Assembly: GCA_963556495.2 (NCBI GenBank)
Contig: OY747713.1
Coordinates: 4,030,321-4,094,320, forward strand
Source: Valencia hispanica
Lineage: Eukaryota; Chordata; Actinopteri; Cyprinodontiformes; Valenciidae
Reading direction: 5' to 3'
Length of the DNA: 64,000 bases
Shown: piece by piece, positions 1 through 11,749 of the stretch
Numbering within the stretch: the first letter of the stretch is position 1
Layout: every line of letters begins with the position of its first letter
Notes under the pieces: model-generated
Database searches by the model: none
Seen by the model: only the letters and a program-made list of their open reading frames with translations
Told to the model about the DNA's origin: nothing
Position numbers and translations under genes: made by a program

Positions 1-970
1 GGTTACTTGTCAGCTTCATCAGCTTGTTACCTTTCAAAAAAGTACACAACTTCTTTGCCTCCATCACCTCCACTGTTTTCTTTTCATTGTCACAATCTTC
101 ATTAGATCCCTATAAAATCTGCTGGATTATTTTCCAAATTCTGCTTTTTTTTCCAGAATTCCACATTTCTTACTCTGGTCATATTTATTAACACAAAGTG
201 TGTAATTATTATATTTGTGAATAACTCTGTTATTCACAAATACAACAGTGCTGTGGTTCAAGCATTTTCCTGTCATTTTTTAAGAACTCAAACATTATAT
301 GCAAAACAAAGGATTTTTCACATTTCACCAATGAAAATCTTCTTGTAAAAATGCTTTCGAGTTTAAGTAAGCATCAAATTATGTCTAATAAAGAAACCTG
401 TGAACAGTAAATCCTTGTGCATTCTTCCATAATGATCAGAACCTTTGTTTTTTACTCCGTCCCAGACATGAACTACATGAGTGTCAGTGTTTTTGTGTTT
501 AGCTGTCATGTTCCTCCATATCTAAATCGGCACACAGAACTTGCTTCTTCTCCATGTCTCTAATGTGACTCTTCACTATCCATAGTTGTCAACGTGTTCT
601 CTTTATTCAGAAACATTGCAAGCCTTGAGCTTTGCGATCAGCGTTTCAGTCAGTTTATTTTTGCAATGGCTGGTCGGTTTATTCTGTCTGCGTGGAGAGG
701 AGAGCCGATTTGACCCCCATTATTGTGTATTACAGTTTTTTTCTGGCTGCGTTTTCCACACAGTGGATTTCATAAAAGAACTGGCTAAGAACTGACAAAC
801 CATTGGCTCTGACACCAGCACAGAACTAGCTCTGGTTCGTATTTGGTGGAAAAACCCAAATACAGCTCCACTTTGTCAGCTCTCCAGTGTGTCTGTGTCT
901 ACCAGAAGTCCAATGAGTCCGGTATCATCCACCGGGAAAATTACTTAAAAAGAATAGAATAAACCATTAA
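1..970. other. no gene recognised, left-edge intergenic or intronic DNA
   Basis: AT-rich sequence with no neck or lectin-domain exon on the minus strand, so the rest of gene D must lie beyond the left edge. A 69-codon open frame at 586-795 (+) has no recognisable motif. Around 780-850 the sequence resembles the ends of repetitive fish elements, but no matching partner end was found. Confidence 0.4.
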
Positions 971-977
971 AACTCAC

Positions 978-3900
978 ATGTGCTTCCAAGAGCAATGAGA
1001 GCAGCTGCCAACAGCACAATTAGGACCATAAGAACTAGTTGCTCTGAGGTGACCTTTGACCTCCTGCTGGATCCAGATTGTTGGATGTTTGTTGAAGACT
1101 TTGGACAGGCTGGGATGCAGAAAGACACATATTAATGTTGTAACATCTGTAATTTAAACATGAAAACATTTTTAAATGAAATCAGATTTATTACATTTGT
1201 TAATTCACATTAAAGGATGTTTCAGCTATTTTTGGAATGAAGTTACAGAAAGACAGAAAACAGTTATTTCAATAAATCAATCAATAAATTCCTATTTGTT
1301 CTGCTGGTTGCTGTCCTCTGATCCAACCACTCAATGGAAACCAGAAACCCTTTGACATCAATAACCTGCCGTCACAGCGTCACAGTAATGAGCATTCAGG
1401 CTGCTAACAACGTTAACTAATCTGAAGGTTTTAGATGAACTAGTTGACTTAGAAACAACACGACACTGGAGGTAAAGTCCAAACCTTAAGGTCAGAAGAT
1501 CTGTTGTGCTTTCATGATCAGAGCCATGGGCATCATTTTAACAGGGGATGAATAAATATGATTGACGGTTTTGTCCCCACCACTTTTATAAACCTGATGC
1601 AGATTTTCTTACCAGCGCAGATCTAACATCCACTTTTTGTTGTAAGCAGTATCCAAACTGCCACAGAAAAGTTGGGAAATATGACCCCTCAACCCGCCCG
1701 CATAAAAAAAAACTTCCACCCAGCCTTCTATTTATGTATTTTTAATGAATGTTTCTCTGCACAGAACGGGAAGGGCTCAGAAGGAAATTTGTTTGTTTTT
1801 GTTGCCCATTCTTCTTATTGGGTGAGTGGGCTATATTATTATTGTACCCCACATTGTTCTTTGTGCTACGATGTGAATTAATTATCCTTCCCAACCAACA
1901 GCCTATAGTTTTCAGAGCTGTTTGAAAAACAGGATAAAACACATCTGGCTTTAAATTTTCTCCCCAGCAATCTTCGAAGCACACCAAAGTTTATGGTTAT
2001 TGTCCCAGGCACTTTTAAAAACAAACTGACGATCAAAACCACCATGAACCCTGGTGACTTTAGTAGAGTGAGAAAACCAAACGAATCTCATCGTGTCATT
2101 GGCTTTGCTATTAACTTCAACCAGCCTGGTTCATGGTTTACTCACTTTGTTTGAATTTCACCACATGTGATGCTGTGGTTGGAGGTAGATCCCCTGTTTA
2201 CGTTCAGAACCTCTGTGGACCTCAGTTGTTCAGTCCTACTGTTTCAACGACCAACTACAATCTTTTTAAAACACTAATTATGTCTAGAAACTATTGTTGC
2301 TCCCCACAAATCAGATCTTTATGGAGGAGAGGCAAAGAAAAAGCTTTTAGAAGTTCAGTTTGCAGTTTGCCCGAAGTCATGTAGGAGACACAGCAAACAT
2401 GTGGAGGGAAGTGCTCTGCTCAGAGGAGACGGACATTATTAACCTAGAACCCATCATCCCCACAGTGAAACATGGTGATGATATAGACCCCATAAGGCCG
2501 GGCGCCGTGGGTGGGACTGGGCAGAGCAGGCCCGCCCAAGACAGCTTAAAAACGCCCTAAGTTCCAACCATGCAATGTATTGACCGGTCCACACTCCATA
2601 CCAGTCGGTGGCGGTAATGCACCAATTTGTTGTTTCCAGGCCGTTTATAAACACAAAGAAGATGAACAAGTCTGCTGAGTTATTGCTAACTTGCATGCTA
2701 ACGGTAGTTTCGGATGAAAACTATGTGAGAAATACACACAAGGAGGGGAATTATCAAGGTTTTGAGCGGCAGATGATGTTGGATTTTGGACATAAGACTT
2801 ATTGTGGACCAACTATCTTAAAGGAGGACATTAACTGGACCGCAGTGGATGTAAAAAGACAGTTTTCATTTATTTTCTTTCTGAGTGGTTTGACAAAAGC
2901 ATGTACTGTTTCTACAGTTACGATGCTATCATTGATTGGCATACATCATTTGATTTGCACGCAGAGATAGGATAGTGCTGAAATTCTGCCTTGGAAGCTT
3001 GGAAGTTTCTTTACCTCCGGTGGGTCGTGGATAAGAATAAAAAATTTTTCCCCCGTGAATTTCTCAAACTTTCTGGCGCCAAGGCGACCTATATTTGGAA
3101 GCACTGTGAGGTGATGCGGCCTTCCTTTCAAAGCAGAAGAGAGCTATTGACGTCTGGTAGCAGCTAGAAAACAATATCAAAATAGTTGACAGCAGAATCC
3201 AGCGCAGCTGTGAGTAGTAGGCTACTAATTTCACTCACAGCTGAACCACCACCAGAAACCCTTACAAAAGGCACGTTTCCACTATTCAGGGTCATTTAAC
3301 CTGATCTTTTTCTGACGGGGTAACCTGTTGGATCGCTCCTTTCAGCCACTGTGTCTCTATACGCAATCGGCCCTTTAAGGAATCAGCTGAAGACATTCAC
3401 ATATCACGACCGTTTAAACAGGTTCCGAGCTCAGCAGAAATAACAAGAGATCAACATGGAAGAAGCAGGACTTGTTGCTGCGTTTCTGTTTGCTGTTGCT
3501 ATAAACTGCTTCGCCAGCAACTCTTCTTATTTTTACAAAGCCGGTTGTTTGGAGATTTCTGCTCATTTCCCTCTGAATTACAACCAATCAGTGCGACGTA
3601 ACCACAGCTCTCGCTGAGTGACTCGATCGGGCCATGCCGAGTACATACCCCCCTTACAGGTACTGCGTTGGAAATATGTAACACACTGCCAAAAACACGC
3701 AAAAGGGGTTAAATGAAAACGCTAAATTGCCCTGGCAATGGGTCAGGACCCCAGGCTGGGATTTGAACCCAGGACCTTCTTGCTGCTACCAACTACTCTG
3801 TTGTTCAGCCCTGATGGGAAGATGGATGGAGCTAAATCCAGGACAATGCTGGAGGAAAACCTGTTAGAGGCTGCAGACGACGTGAGACTGGGGTGGAGGC

Positions 3901-5101
3901 TCACCTTCCAGCTGGACAACCACCCTGAACATAAAGCCAGAAATATTGTGGGATGGTTTAGATCAGAGCAGATTCATGGGTTAGAATGGCCTAGTCAAAG
4001 TCCAGACCTCTATCAAACTGAGAATCTGTGGTAAGACTAGAAAAATGATGTTTACAGATGTTCTCAATCCAATGTGACTGAGCTGGAGATGTTTGAAAAG
4101 AAGACCTGCAGCAAAATGTGCTTCTTTAATATTTCAGAACCATATATCCTTGTCTTTCCACTTTACAGTTAAATTATTTTTTGTTCATCTTTCACATAAA
4201 ACCACAATATTATTCCCTGAGGTTTGTGGTAGTTATTTGACAAACTGATCCAGAGGTTTAAAGATATTTGCAAAGCGCTGTCTGTCTGCAGATCTCCATG
4301 TTTCTAGGAGACACTGAAGTTGGTCGGCAATAAACATCAGACTCACAACAGAGGAAGTAACGCCATCATATCGCCATAAACACCTGACACATCGGTTGTC
4401 AGAAACTGTAAAAAACATATTTAAAAATAGTTGTGCTAAGAGACTTCCTCTTTTCAGCAAACACTAACCGTTGTCTGAGAAACGTAGATCTGATCTGAAC
4501 TCTGCATGACTATATCTGCTGTTTATGGTTGTTTTCATGAGTTAATTTCCTAATAAAATTTGAAAAAAAGCAGAAACTGATATTGTGAATAGAATCTTAT
4601 TATTAGAATGATTCAATAATCATCTGATCGAACCTCTAAAGGTTTAAACATCTGAGGATCTGACGCCTTCATTTTAGTCAATTTTCAGATTTTTTTTTTT
4701 ACTAAAACAAATTTTATATTCTAATATAATCTGACTGCAGCTTTAGTGACTTTCAGCTCATATTTCCTCTTTCTGTTGATTCATATGATGATTTTTCTTT
4801 TTTTTTACCAACCTGTTTGCTGTTTTTTTGAGATCTTGACCTCAGAGTAGATGATGTCCTCTGCTGCAACATGATCTGCACAGAAACATGAAGCTCTGAT
4901 GGAGATTTGTACAGATTCTTGGTCAAATGCAACTTAAAATATGACACGATGGATGGATGGATGGATGGATGGATGGATGGATGGATGGATGGATGGATGG
5001 ATGGATGGATGGATGGACGGACGGACGAGACAGATAAACTCACCTCCGGACCTCTGGTAAGTAAACTTCACATCAGCGTATGTTACATCAGCTTCAGTCA
5101 T
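978..5101 (-). CDS. gene D: C-type-lectin-like receptor with two ITIM-like motifs, 5' part only
   Basis: Three exons were found. Exon 1 (5044-5116, ATG at 5101-5099) encodes [19 protein letters not shown], exon 2 (4813-4875) encodes a tail piece with DIIYSEVKI, and exon 3 (978-1109) encodes a stretch ending in a hydrophobic anchor, [17 protein letters not shown]. All three junctions are phase 1 and exon lengths (63, 132) keep the frame; donors are GTGAGT, GTTGGT and GTGAGT. VTYADV and IIYSEV both fit the ITIM pattern [ILVS]xYxx[LVI], which in known receptors recruits SH2 phosphatases. The anchor exon resembles those of genes A and B in position and phase, so a type II lectin-like receptor is inferred. 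Neck and lectin exons are not in the window. The product is therefore incomplete and ligand binding cannot be judged. Confidence 0.72.
1110..2490. other. intron of gene D, no feature seen
   Basis: AT-rich DNA between the anchor exon and the first repeat. Short open frames on both strands (for example 1672-1881 + and 1742-1987 -) overlap and show no motif. Nothing supports a gene or RNA here. Confidence 0.4.
2495..2660 (+). repeat. repeat fragment shared with 36.55 kb
   Basis: About 55 bases around 2588-2645, including GGTGGCGGTAATGCACC followed by TTTGTTGTTT, recur near 36,558-36,615. The repeat runs into GAAGAAG-type purine sequence at 36.6 kb. It looks like an end of a dispersed element; the family was not recognised. 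Confidence 0.4.
3170..3700 (-). repeat. dispersed non-coding repeat M, copy 1
   Basis: The reverse complement matches two direct copies at 17,960-18,245 and 18,600-19,065. Shared landmarks are 'ATTCCTTAAAGGG', 'TAACAACG..AAACGCA' and the run 'GTTAAATTATCCTTAAGTTCCG' or diverged forms. No protein is encoded. It is most likely a non-autonomous DNA transposon; termini were not resolved. Confidence 0.45.
3715..3800 (-). repeat. tRNA-derived SINE fragment
   Basis: On the minus strand it carries the RNA polymerase III B-box form GGTTCAAATCC followed by CAGCCTGGGGTCC. This matches the SINE head at 20,155-20,260. Only the box B region and a little flank survive. Confidence 0.55.
3800..4140 (+). pseudogene. 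Tc1-like transposase C-terminal fragment
   Basis: The plus-strand frame reads [13 protein letters not shown], then [17 protein letters not shown]. This matches the catalytic end of Tc1/mariner transposases, where the second Asp lies in 'QxDNxPxH' and the Glu in 'SPDLNPIENLW'. A stop follows at about 4,033 and the homologous part continues in broken frame to about 4,140. No inverted repeat was found, so this is a dead fragment. Confidence 0.65.
4948..5028 (+). repeat. (GGAT)n microsatellite inside gene D intron
   Basis: About seventeen GGAT units, then three GGAC units. It fills roughly half of the 168-bp intron between the two ITIM-coding exons and starts only about 10-15 bases from the exon 1 donor. 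Open frames through it ([12 protein letters not shown]) come from the repeat and are not genes. Confidence 0.9.
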
Positions 5102-5589
5102 GTTCCTGCTGTGAGTCTGAAGAAGAAGTACATGTCAGACGTTCCTTTCAGCTTTTTAAAACTTTGTTGAGTCAGAGAAGAAACAAGGTGGAGGCAGGAC
5201 ATCCCAAAATAAAACAAAAGTGAAAATAAAACCCAGCAGATTAAAGAAAGTTGTTCAATCTCAATATTTCTGTCATGTTAAAAACTGTTCAGCCTCCTTA
5301 AATATTTATTATTTTGCTTTTAGTCACTTAAATGTGATTTAAATTTCAATACTGGATAAAACCACCCTCAGTAAACACAAAAAGCTTTTTAAAAAAATAA
5401 TGTCATTCAAAAACATAAATATCTAAACCAGTGTGATTAAAACCTGAGCAGCGGGTATTATAAATAATGAAAATAGAACTTGTCTGAGGTCTGAAAAATC
5501 TCATAAAGCGACACATCATCTATAAAAAAACATTCAAAAACAGTAGAAAAAAGTTATTTACATCTATTAGTCTGGAAATGGATCCAGAA

Positions 5590-5800
5590 CCATTTCAAAG
5601 GTTCTGATCTTCAGAGAACCTTTATCCACACCTGGAGAACACCTGGAACAGTGGAGAACCTTCCCAGGAGAGGCTAACATTACTCCAGGTCATCAAGGAC
5701 TCATCCAGGAGGTCCAGAAGAACCCAGAACAACATCTAAAGCTCTGCAGGCCTCACTGCCTCAAGGTCAAAGGTCATGATTCAACAATAAGGAAGAGAGA
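5590..5800 (+). pseudogene. Tc1-like element fragment, DNA-binding region
   Basis: The stretch with 'ccaggaggtccagaagaacccag' and 'ctgcaggcctcactgcctcaag' resembles the second helix-turn-helix region of a common fish Tc1 transposase. Frames are broken. No terminal repeat was seen, and the fragment abuts another repeat at 5,826. Confidence 0.5.
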
Positions 5801-5825
5801 GTGGACGGAAATGGGAGCGCTCTAA

Positions 5826-6270
5826 GACCAGGGCTGTTTCTCAGTATGCATACTTGTCTGGACATGTGCACTTGCATACTTGAGAGACGTCATCGTCGTT
5901 GGCCCAAGCACTGTTCCAATTCTAAGTACGCATCAAGACAAGAACGTTCAAAGTGCCCGGATGTGTTCTTGCTATGCCCATTGTATCGATGGCGCATCAA
6001 AGCATCCTTCTGCGGACTTCAGCCAGCGAGGTATCCCACAATGCCTTGCGCCACCAGGAGCAGCCACCAGCAGCAGTAAATAGAGAAGGTGAATGCTGAA
6101 ATGTTTTGCTTTTATACCACTATAAACTTGTCACAAAAAGCAGTGTTAAGATGTTTTTAGGCGAGAAAGTAGACCTCAGAACTTCATCGATACGGTCAGT
6201 TCATTTAGAAACTGCGTACTTTAAAATGTTCTCCGGTGTTGTCAGAGTAGCACAGTGCTGCTGATAGGCT
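5826..6270 (+). mobile_element. non-autonomous DNA element fragment
   Basis: It begins GGGCTGTTTCTCAGTATG, a start similar to many fish short-TIR elements, and continues with GC-richer sequence unlike its AT-rich neighbours. Overlapping short frames at 5801-6083 have no motif. A right terminal repeat was not identified. Confidence 0.35.
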
Positions 6271-6589
6271 GCAGTAGCTGCAGTAGCTGCAGGCTCAGCG
6301 GCCGGCTGGAGTGTGTTTTCCCCTCTAACCCCGGCCTGATCTTGCTCCTTTCTACCTGTTAGTAGCGGCTAAAAGTGAGATATGAAGGGTTTTAGTGTGT
6401 GTGGTGGATGACTGCAAATACCAGAATATAAAATATATTAATTATCTCTGGAATTTACTTAGTTAATATAGGTATTTTTTTCAAACTCTGTCGCCACCGT
6501 TTATGAAATACCACTTACCAGTATTTGAGATTGGCTAAGATTGGCTTTGTTGAGTATGAAGTCTAATGTTTTTCTTTGTTTTACACAGA

Positions 6590-6996
6590 CAGCCCTGCAG
6601 GAATTTAGACCACAGTTCCAGGTTTGCTCCTAGTGATCCTCTTCACCCCAGATTTACTCATCTTCACTCATCAGATTTAATGATTTAAAAAACAAAACAA
6701 ATCTAAATCTGGCTGTCAAAAACAGCACTGTAATCAGGTTTAATGTATTAACAGTCAGGTTCTATTCTGATGTATTCTGTACTGTAGTGTGCATTTTAAT
6801 ATGTTGCTACTATCACCGTATTCCGTTTTTACTCTGTTTATTGTAGTACTTTAGATTCTGTTATTAAAGCCCATCTAGGGACAAGTGCTGCAAATTAGCT
6901 CACACTATAAGCACCAGGATGCAAGCATGGGGCTGATGTCTATGTACTTGTGTAGTTGTCCCTATCAAATGAACTCAATAAATAAATAAATAAAAT
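6590..6996 (+). repeat. LINE 3' end, plus orientation
   Basis: The segment ends in an AATAAATAAATAAATAAA tail (6,975-6,995) after 'CCCTATCAAATGAACTC', a common fish LINE 3' end. Bases about 6,700-6,925 recur inverted at 8,233-8,435. No coding remnant is present. Confidence 0.55.
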
Positions 6997-6999
6997 CGT

Positions 7000-8230
7000 C
7001 TTCTTTAATTTTTAAAAATTATATTAACATTTGCTTATGGTAAACAGTATCAAGCATGGTCAGTTGATTTTTGTCATTTTTACTTGTAAGATCATTTTCT
7101 CTGTTTATGTTGTAGGTATCTGATATGAGTTTACCTGATGATGATGACAAAAGAAATATTATTTTAATAATCAGTGTTCAGTAGTTATTGTAAATAAATC
7201 ATGCAGTTGTAAAGTAACCAGGCTGGCCCAATGCAGGTTGGTAAAATTTTAAATAATACTTTTACTGCTTATAGATCCAGTGCAAACTTCAGGAATAATC
7301 AAATGAATCTTTTAACTGTTTTCTTTCTAAAGCTGGTCATCATCAATTATATCAGTCGAGAAAATAAATAAGTTATGAGCAAATAGTTTTAAGAAGGAAG
7401 CAAATGTTTTCATTTTTAGTAGACAATCATGCTTCACCAACAAGCCAGAAAAAGTAATGAATTGATAAACCACCATTTAATTAGCAGTGCCTTTTATAAT
7501 CAATATTGAAAACTTTAGCCCATTATTTTACAGGTTTTCTATTTTGTATTGACACACCTTCCCAATTTTGCATATTTGATATCCGTCAAATGTTTTTTCT
7601 TATTTTACTATCTATTATAAATGTGAAAATAATCAAATTCCCAAGTAAACCTGGACCATTTATTGAAACTCTGTAAACTCTCTTCTTTATCTTCTTTATT
7701 TCTTCCCCTTTATTTTCCGTCTCTGTGTCCATAACATCAGAAAATAAAACCCACAGCAATTCATAATAAAGATTTCTCACACATCTATATCAAGTGGAGT
7801 AGGATAGCAAAAGCTGTAGTGCTCCAACTGTGAAAGTAAATCTGTTGGGCTTCTACTTGGTACTCGGACACCAATTATGAGCTCCACACGGCCAGAAAGG
7901 ACACGAAAAAAAAAAAGAAGAAAATAAAGAAACTCTGGAAAGCAGCAGGGAAGCAGCTGTCACCGAGAGAGCACAAAATCACGCGTGGTTTCGTCAGTAA
8001 ACACAACATCCATAGACATATATAAACGTCTATGGCAATGATAACCAGGAAAAGACAACAACATGGCTCCAAAAGGTTGGTGTTTTATGTTATGTCCGTT
8101 TTATATTGGCCAATAAATTTATGTTATGTCAGGGAATATCCAAAATCGTTCATTTGTGTGATGACACACAAATGAGACCCTCCCGCGAGGTACTGACTTC
8201 TCACAGGTAGTGAACATTTTTTGCTTTATA
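7000..8230. other. no gene, AT-rich intronic DNA
   Basis: Only short open frames without motifs, for example 7586-7780 (-) and 7875-8072 (-). The poly-A stretch near 7,905-7,930 may be the tail of an unrecognised insert. It lies in the inferred intron of gene D. Confidence 0.35.
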
Positions 8231-8232
8231 GT

Positions 8233-8440
8233 GTGAGCTAATTTGCAGCACTTGTCCCTAGATGGGCTTTAATAACAGAATCTAAAGTACTACAATAAAC
8301 AGAGTAAAAAACGGAATACGGTGATAGTAGCAACATATTAAAATGCACACTACAGTACAGAATACATCAGAATAGAACCTGACTGTTAATACATTAAACC
8401 TGATTACAGTGCTGTTTTTGACAGCCAGATTTTTTTTAAG
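8233..8440 (-). repeat. LINE 3' end, minus orientation
   Basis: Reverse complement of 6,700-6,925, sharing the 'GGGACAAGTGCTGCAAATTAGC' region and the 'CAGTCAGGTTCTATTCTG' region. It lacks the terminal AATA tail. With the plus copy it makes an inverted repeat with about 1.3 kb between the arms. Confidence 0.55.
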
Positions 8441-8779
8441 TAAAGCAACCGCAAAGCAGCACGTTTCTTTTATTTTGAAAATATACAAATATTTCCTGTT
8501 TCCCCTATCCAAAATGTAGAAATTTACGTGTTTCAGAGGCGTGCCGCGTAGAAAATAGGACTGCGGCGTATATTTAGAAAAGTGCTGCGACATGTCGCTC
8601 CTCAGACGCGGCAGACTCGTGCTGCTGTCGCCTCCGGTGGAAAGGAGGGGTTACAGCTGCACTTGTCAAGCACACAAGAATGTGCCACTTGGGTATTGAG
8701 AATCTCCCGAGAACTAGGCCTACTGCTGACCCAAAAGATCCATCTCACATTTACCTGAAAACATCTTGACTGTTTAGTT

Positions 8780-8797
8780 CCCCCCCCCCCCCCCCCC
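8780..8797 (+). repeat. C18 homopolymer
   Basis: Eighteen consecutive C residues flanked by ordinary sequence. Such tracts are unstable and often wrong in assemblies. Confidence 0.9.
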
Positions 8798-8986
8798 TCT
8801 CAATGAGTAAAATCCAAATTTGAAATCACTTTATTTGGATTTATTCAGGTTCTGTTTGTGCAGTCTTAAAATAAAATGTGTAAAAATGAAATCCATAGTA
8901 ATAAATACTCACACTGTCAGTTAAAAATGCAAGAAGAAGAAATATTTTACTTGAAGATCTTTTGGACAGAAAACTTCTAAACTCAC

Positions 8987-9110
8987 CATCAGTTTGTCCT
9001 TTCTCTCCTCTGTGGTCCTTTCAGATAGAAGATCGTCTTCATGTTTCACAACTTTATGTTGAAGAAACTTCCTGTTGATCTCAGAGGAGGAGGAGGAGGA
9101 AAAGGAGGAG
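8987..9110 (-). other. probable 5' untranslated exon of gene D
   Basis: This minus-strand block resembles the non-coding first exons of genes A and B (38443-38560 and 42675-42800). They share a purine-rich stretch, a 'CAG/GAAGTTT' core and a GTGAGT donor, here at 8986-8981. It lies upstream of coding exon 1 at 5,116, whose acceptor is a pyrimidine-rich tract ending in CAG. The 5' end is a guess. Frames inside it stay open by chance and are not taken as coding. Confidence 0.45.
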
Positions 9111-10009
9111 ACTTCATCTACTGTCTTCTTTATGGTTCTTTTAACTTTCAATCATTTCAAATAAATTATACTGGGATCATCATAGATGAAATGTTTCTCT
9201 GTTAAAATTTGCCTTACTAAGGATTTTTACCCCCTAAAAATTAAATTATTATAAAATACAGATGTGGATGTGCCGCCCTCTGGTGGTCTTTATGTGTTAG
9301 TTTTGGATATTTTCTTGAGGAACGTTGTCATGACTGTGTAATTGCTGGAACAAAGTATCTCAGACATTTTAAATTATTTGTGAAAAACGGCTTAAATGTA
9401 AAAAGGTTAAAATAAACAAAGGAGAGTTTCAGGTTTATAATTTCTGTTTTATTCAGGGATGTTGTTTTAGGAGTTGATGAGAAGAGGAAGAATAAAGATC
9501 AGAGGAAATTTTTACAGTACAGATGTTTTTGTTTTAAAAACATGATTTGAAGTTAGTTTTACAAAGGAGAACCCCAGTTCACAAGAAGTGTATCGTCATG
9601 CCTCTTCAGTTGGTTTAGGGAGGTCTGCGGGTTTTTTCACAGATACTTCTGAGGAAGATCACAGAACTGATCAAACCAACACTTCAGATCATCAGCTCCT
9701 TCTATTATTCCCATCCTCACACAGTCTTCTCCAGCTGCATGTTGTCCTTTCCAGTCATCAGGCTCCCAGGGCATCCAGAAACTTAGACTGAGAAATAAAG
9801 AGCAGCAAATCCAAGTTCTGTGAAAAAACAGGTGACTTTGATAAAGATCTAAATGTTTTCAAACTAATGAAACCTTTTATTCAGTGGGGATCCATTCACC
9901 CACAACCATCTGCCTTCTTCCTCTAAATCTGTCAGTCCAATCATTGTTCTCCATCAGGTCTCTCAGTCTTCCTATCAGGAAAATCTGAATAGTAGAAGTT
10001 GGTGAAAAT

Positions 10010-10845
10010 GACCTAACACCTTACAACAACATAACTTATGGTATACCATACTGAATAACATCAACCACTATTCGTTAAGAAGCTAATAGGGAATGGCAAC
10101 ATATCAGTGTCATCAGACAGGGACCATGCAAGGAAAAAGTAACCTATTTAATCAGATGGGGTATAGTGTTGCTACTGGTGGCTGTGTTGATCTGAGACGT
10201 TAAAAATACCATAGGAGAGCTGGCAGCTGATTAAACAGGTATTATGAAGTACATTATATAATAATTTCACTTGCTGCTGTGTCTCACTAAACGAAGTCTT
10301 ATTTCTGACTGGGAAACCTCCACAGCAACTCAGCAGCAGACTGGTTTAATGATCAAAACAGCTCAGAGGGGCTAGCTCTACTTTTCTGTAGTTGTATTAA
10401 CACCTCTGAGATATTTAGAATCTAAAAATTTAAAGTGGAGAGCTAAAATTCATGTGTGATATCTTCAGCACACAACAATGAGGTAAAAATATGAATAAAA
10501 CTTCCAATAATAATTTAAATATAAGAATATTATATTTTTTATTAGGATTAGAATAGAATAAATCATTTGACAAATGCATTTCAAGTTTTATTCAAATGTT
10601 CAGATCTATATCAATTTTGGGACATTTTGATTTATTGGCACGTCTGGGTTTCCATACCTGCTACTACGGTCCAAATTGTTGGCACCGTACAGTAGACTAT
10701 TTTCGGCTACTCTTTATGTGAGCTGCAAAGGCTATGAGCCCAACCTTCCTATAGCAGTTGAGATTCTACAGCGGTGACTTAATTTCATTCAAGGGTGCTG
10801 ACATCCAGCCCAGATCCGGTGTGCAGCGGTGAGGATGCGCCTGGT
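10010..10845. other. intron of pseudogene C, no feature seen
   Basis: AT-rich DNA between exon 5 and the exon 4 relic. Some repeat-like sequence near 10,640-10,760 was not identified. Confidence 0.35.
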
Positions 10846-11749
10846 AACGTTAGGTGAAAGTAGAGCGAAGAGCGAACTGAAACTCGCCTGTACCTGCACT
10901 TTGAGGCGTGTTCCTTAGGTAAAATTTGCGTTGTCTTTCTTTTTTTATCACAGTGATGGAAGCTGCCTGACCCACAGCGGAGGGACCGACTGAGGCTGCG
11001 TAATTTTTTTCTCCCAGCCTGTAATGGACTGAACCTTCATCCAAGGATGAGCATTGCATATCGGTCCAATGCTCTTGGAGCATCACAGAGGAAAGGGACA
11101 AGTGCCCAAGCCCCCCCCCCCCGCACATGTCTGATGCTGAGATAAAGAAACATGATGATGTGATAAAATCATTGAGAACATGAACCTGCAGCAGTGTTTC
11201 ATACTGTACCTGCTCCTCTCTAATGTCGATTTTCACCAGGTCTCCTCCCAGATCTCTGCAGAACATCATTAGAGGACATAAATGGGACAAAGACCAAATC
11301 CTGGACTTATATTTCGCTTCAGGAGGAGGAGGACATGTTGGCTGATGACAGAGCAGAATGCATGTGGAGAACGTTTATGAGACAGTGCAGACCACCTCAG
11401 GAGAAGCATTGATCTGTCTCAGCAAAAACATCATAGCGGTTTCATCTTTGTTCCACCTGAAAGGATGTGTTACTGTCTCAATATTAACGTGTTTCACATG
11501 AAATATCACAATGTTGCAGAAACAAATGAAAGTGATCAATCAGCACAGAAAGAGACCTTCAGACTGAGACCTTGAGGACGCCTCCAAACCCTGAGAGCCT
11601 CACCAGAGAGACTTTCCCTCAGAGCTTTATAATCGTCTTTCAGGGTTTGGAGATTTTCATTGGTCTCCATCATAACAAACACTGGTGTAAAAAAAAAAGG
11701 ATGAGTGAAGCAACATGAGGCCATGTTAGAAGGCTGTAAATATTCATGA

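Noticed and set aside
586..795. 69-codon frame as a membrane protein gene
   Set aside because: Hydrophobic but without splice context, start context or homology I recognise; it fits chance in AT-rich DNA.
4753..5170. MDGWMDGW and SIHPSIHP frames as proteins
   Set aside because: They are direct translations of the GGAT microsatellite in the gene D intron. Real coding here is confined to the spliced exons.
8780..8797. C18 run as a regulatory G-quadruplex
   Set aside because: A homopolymer alone is not evidence of function and may be an assembly artefact.
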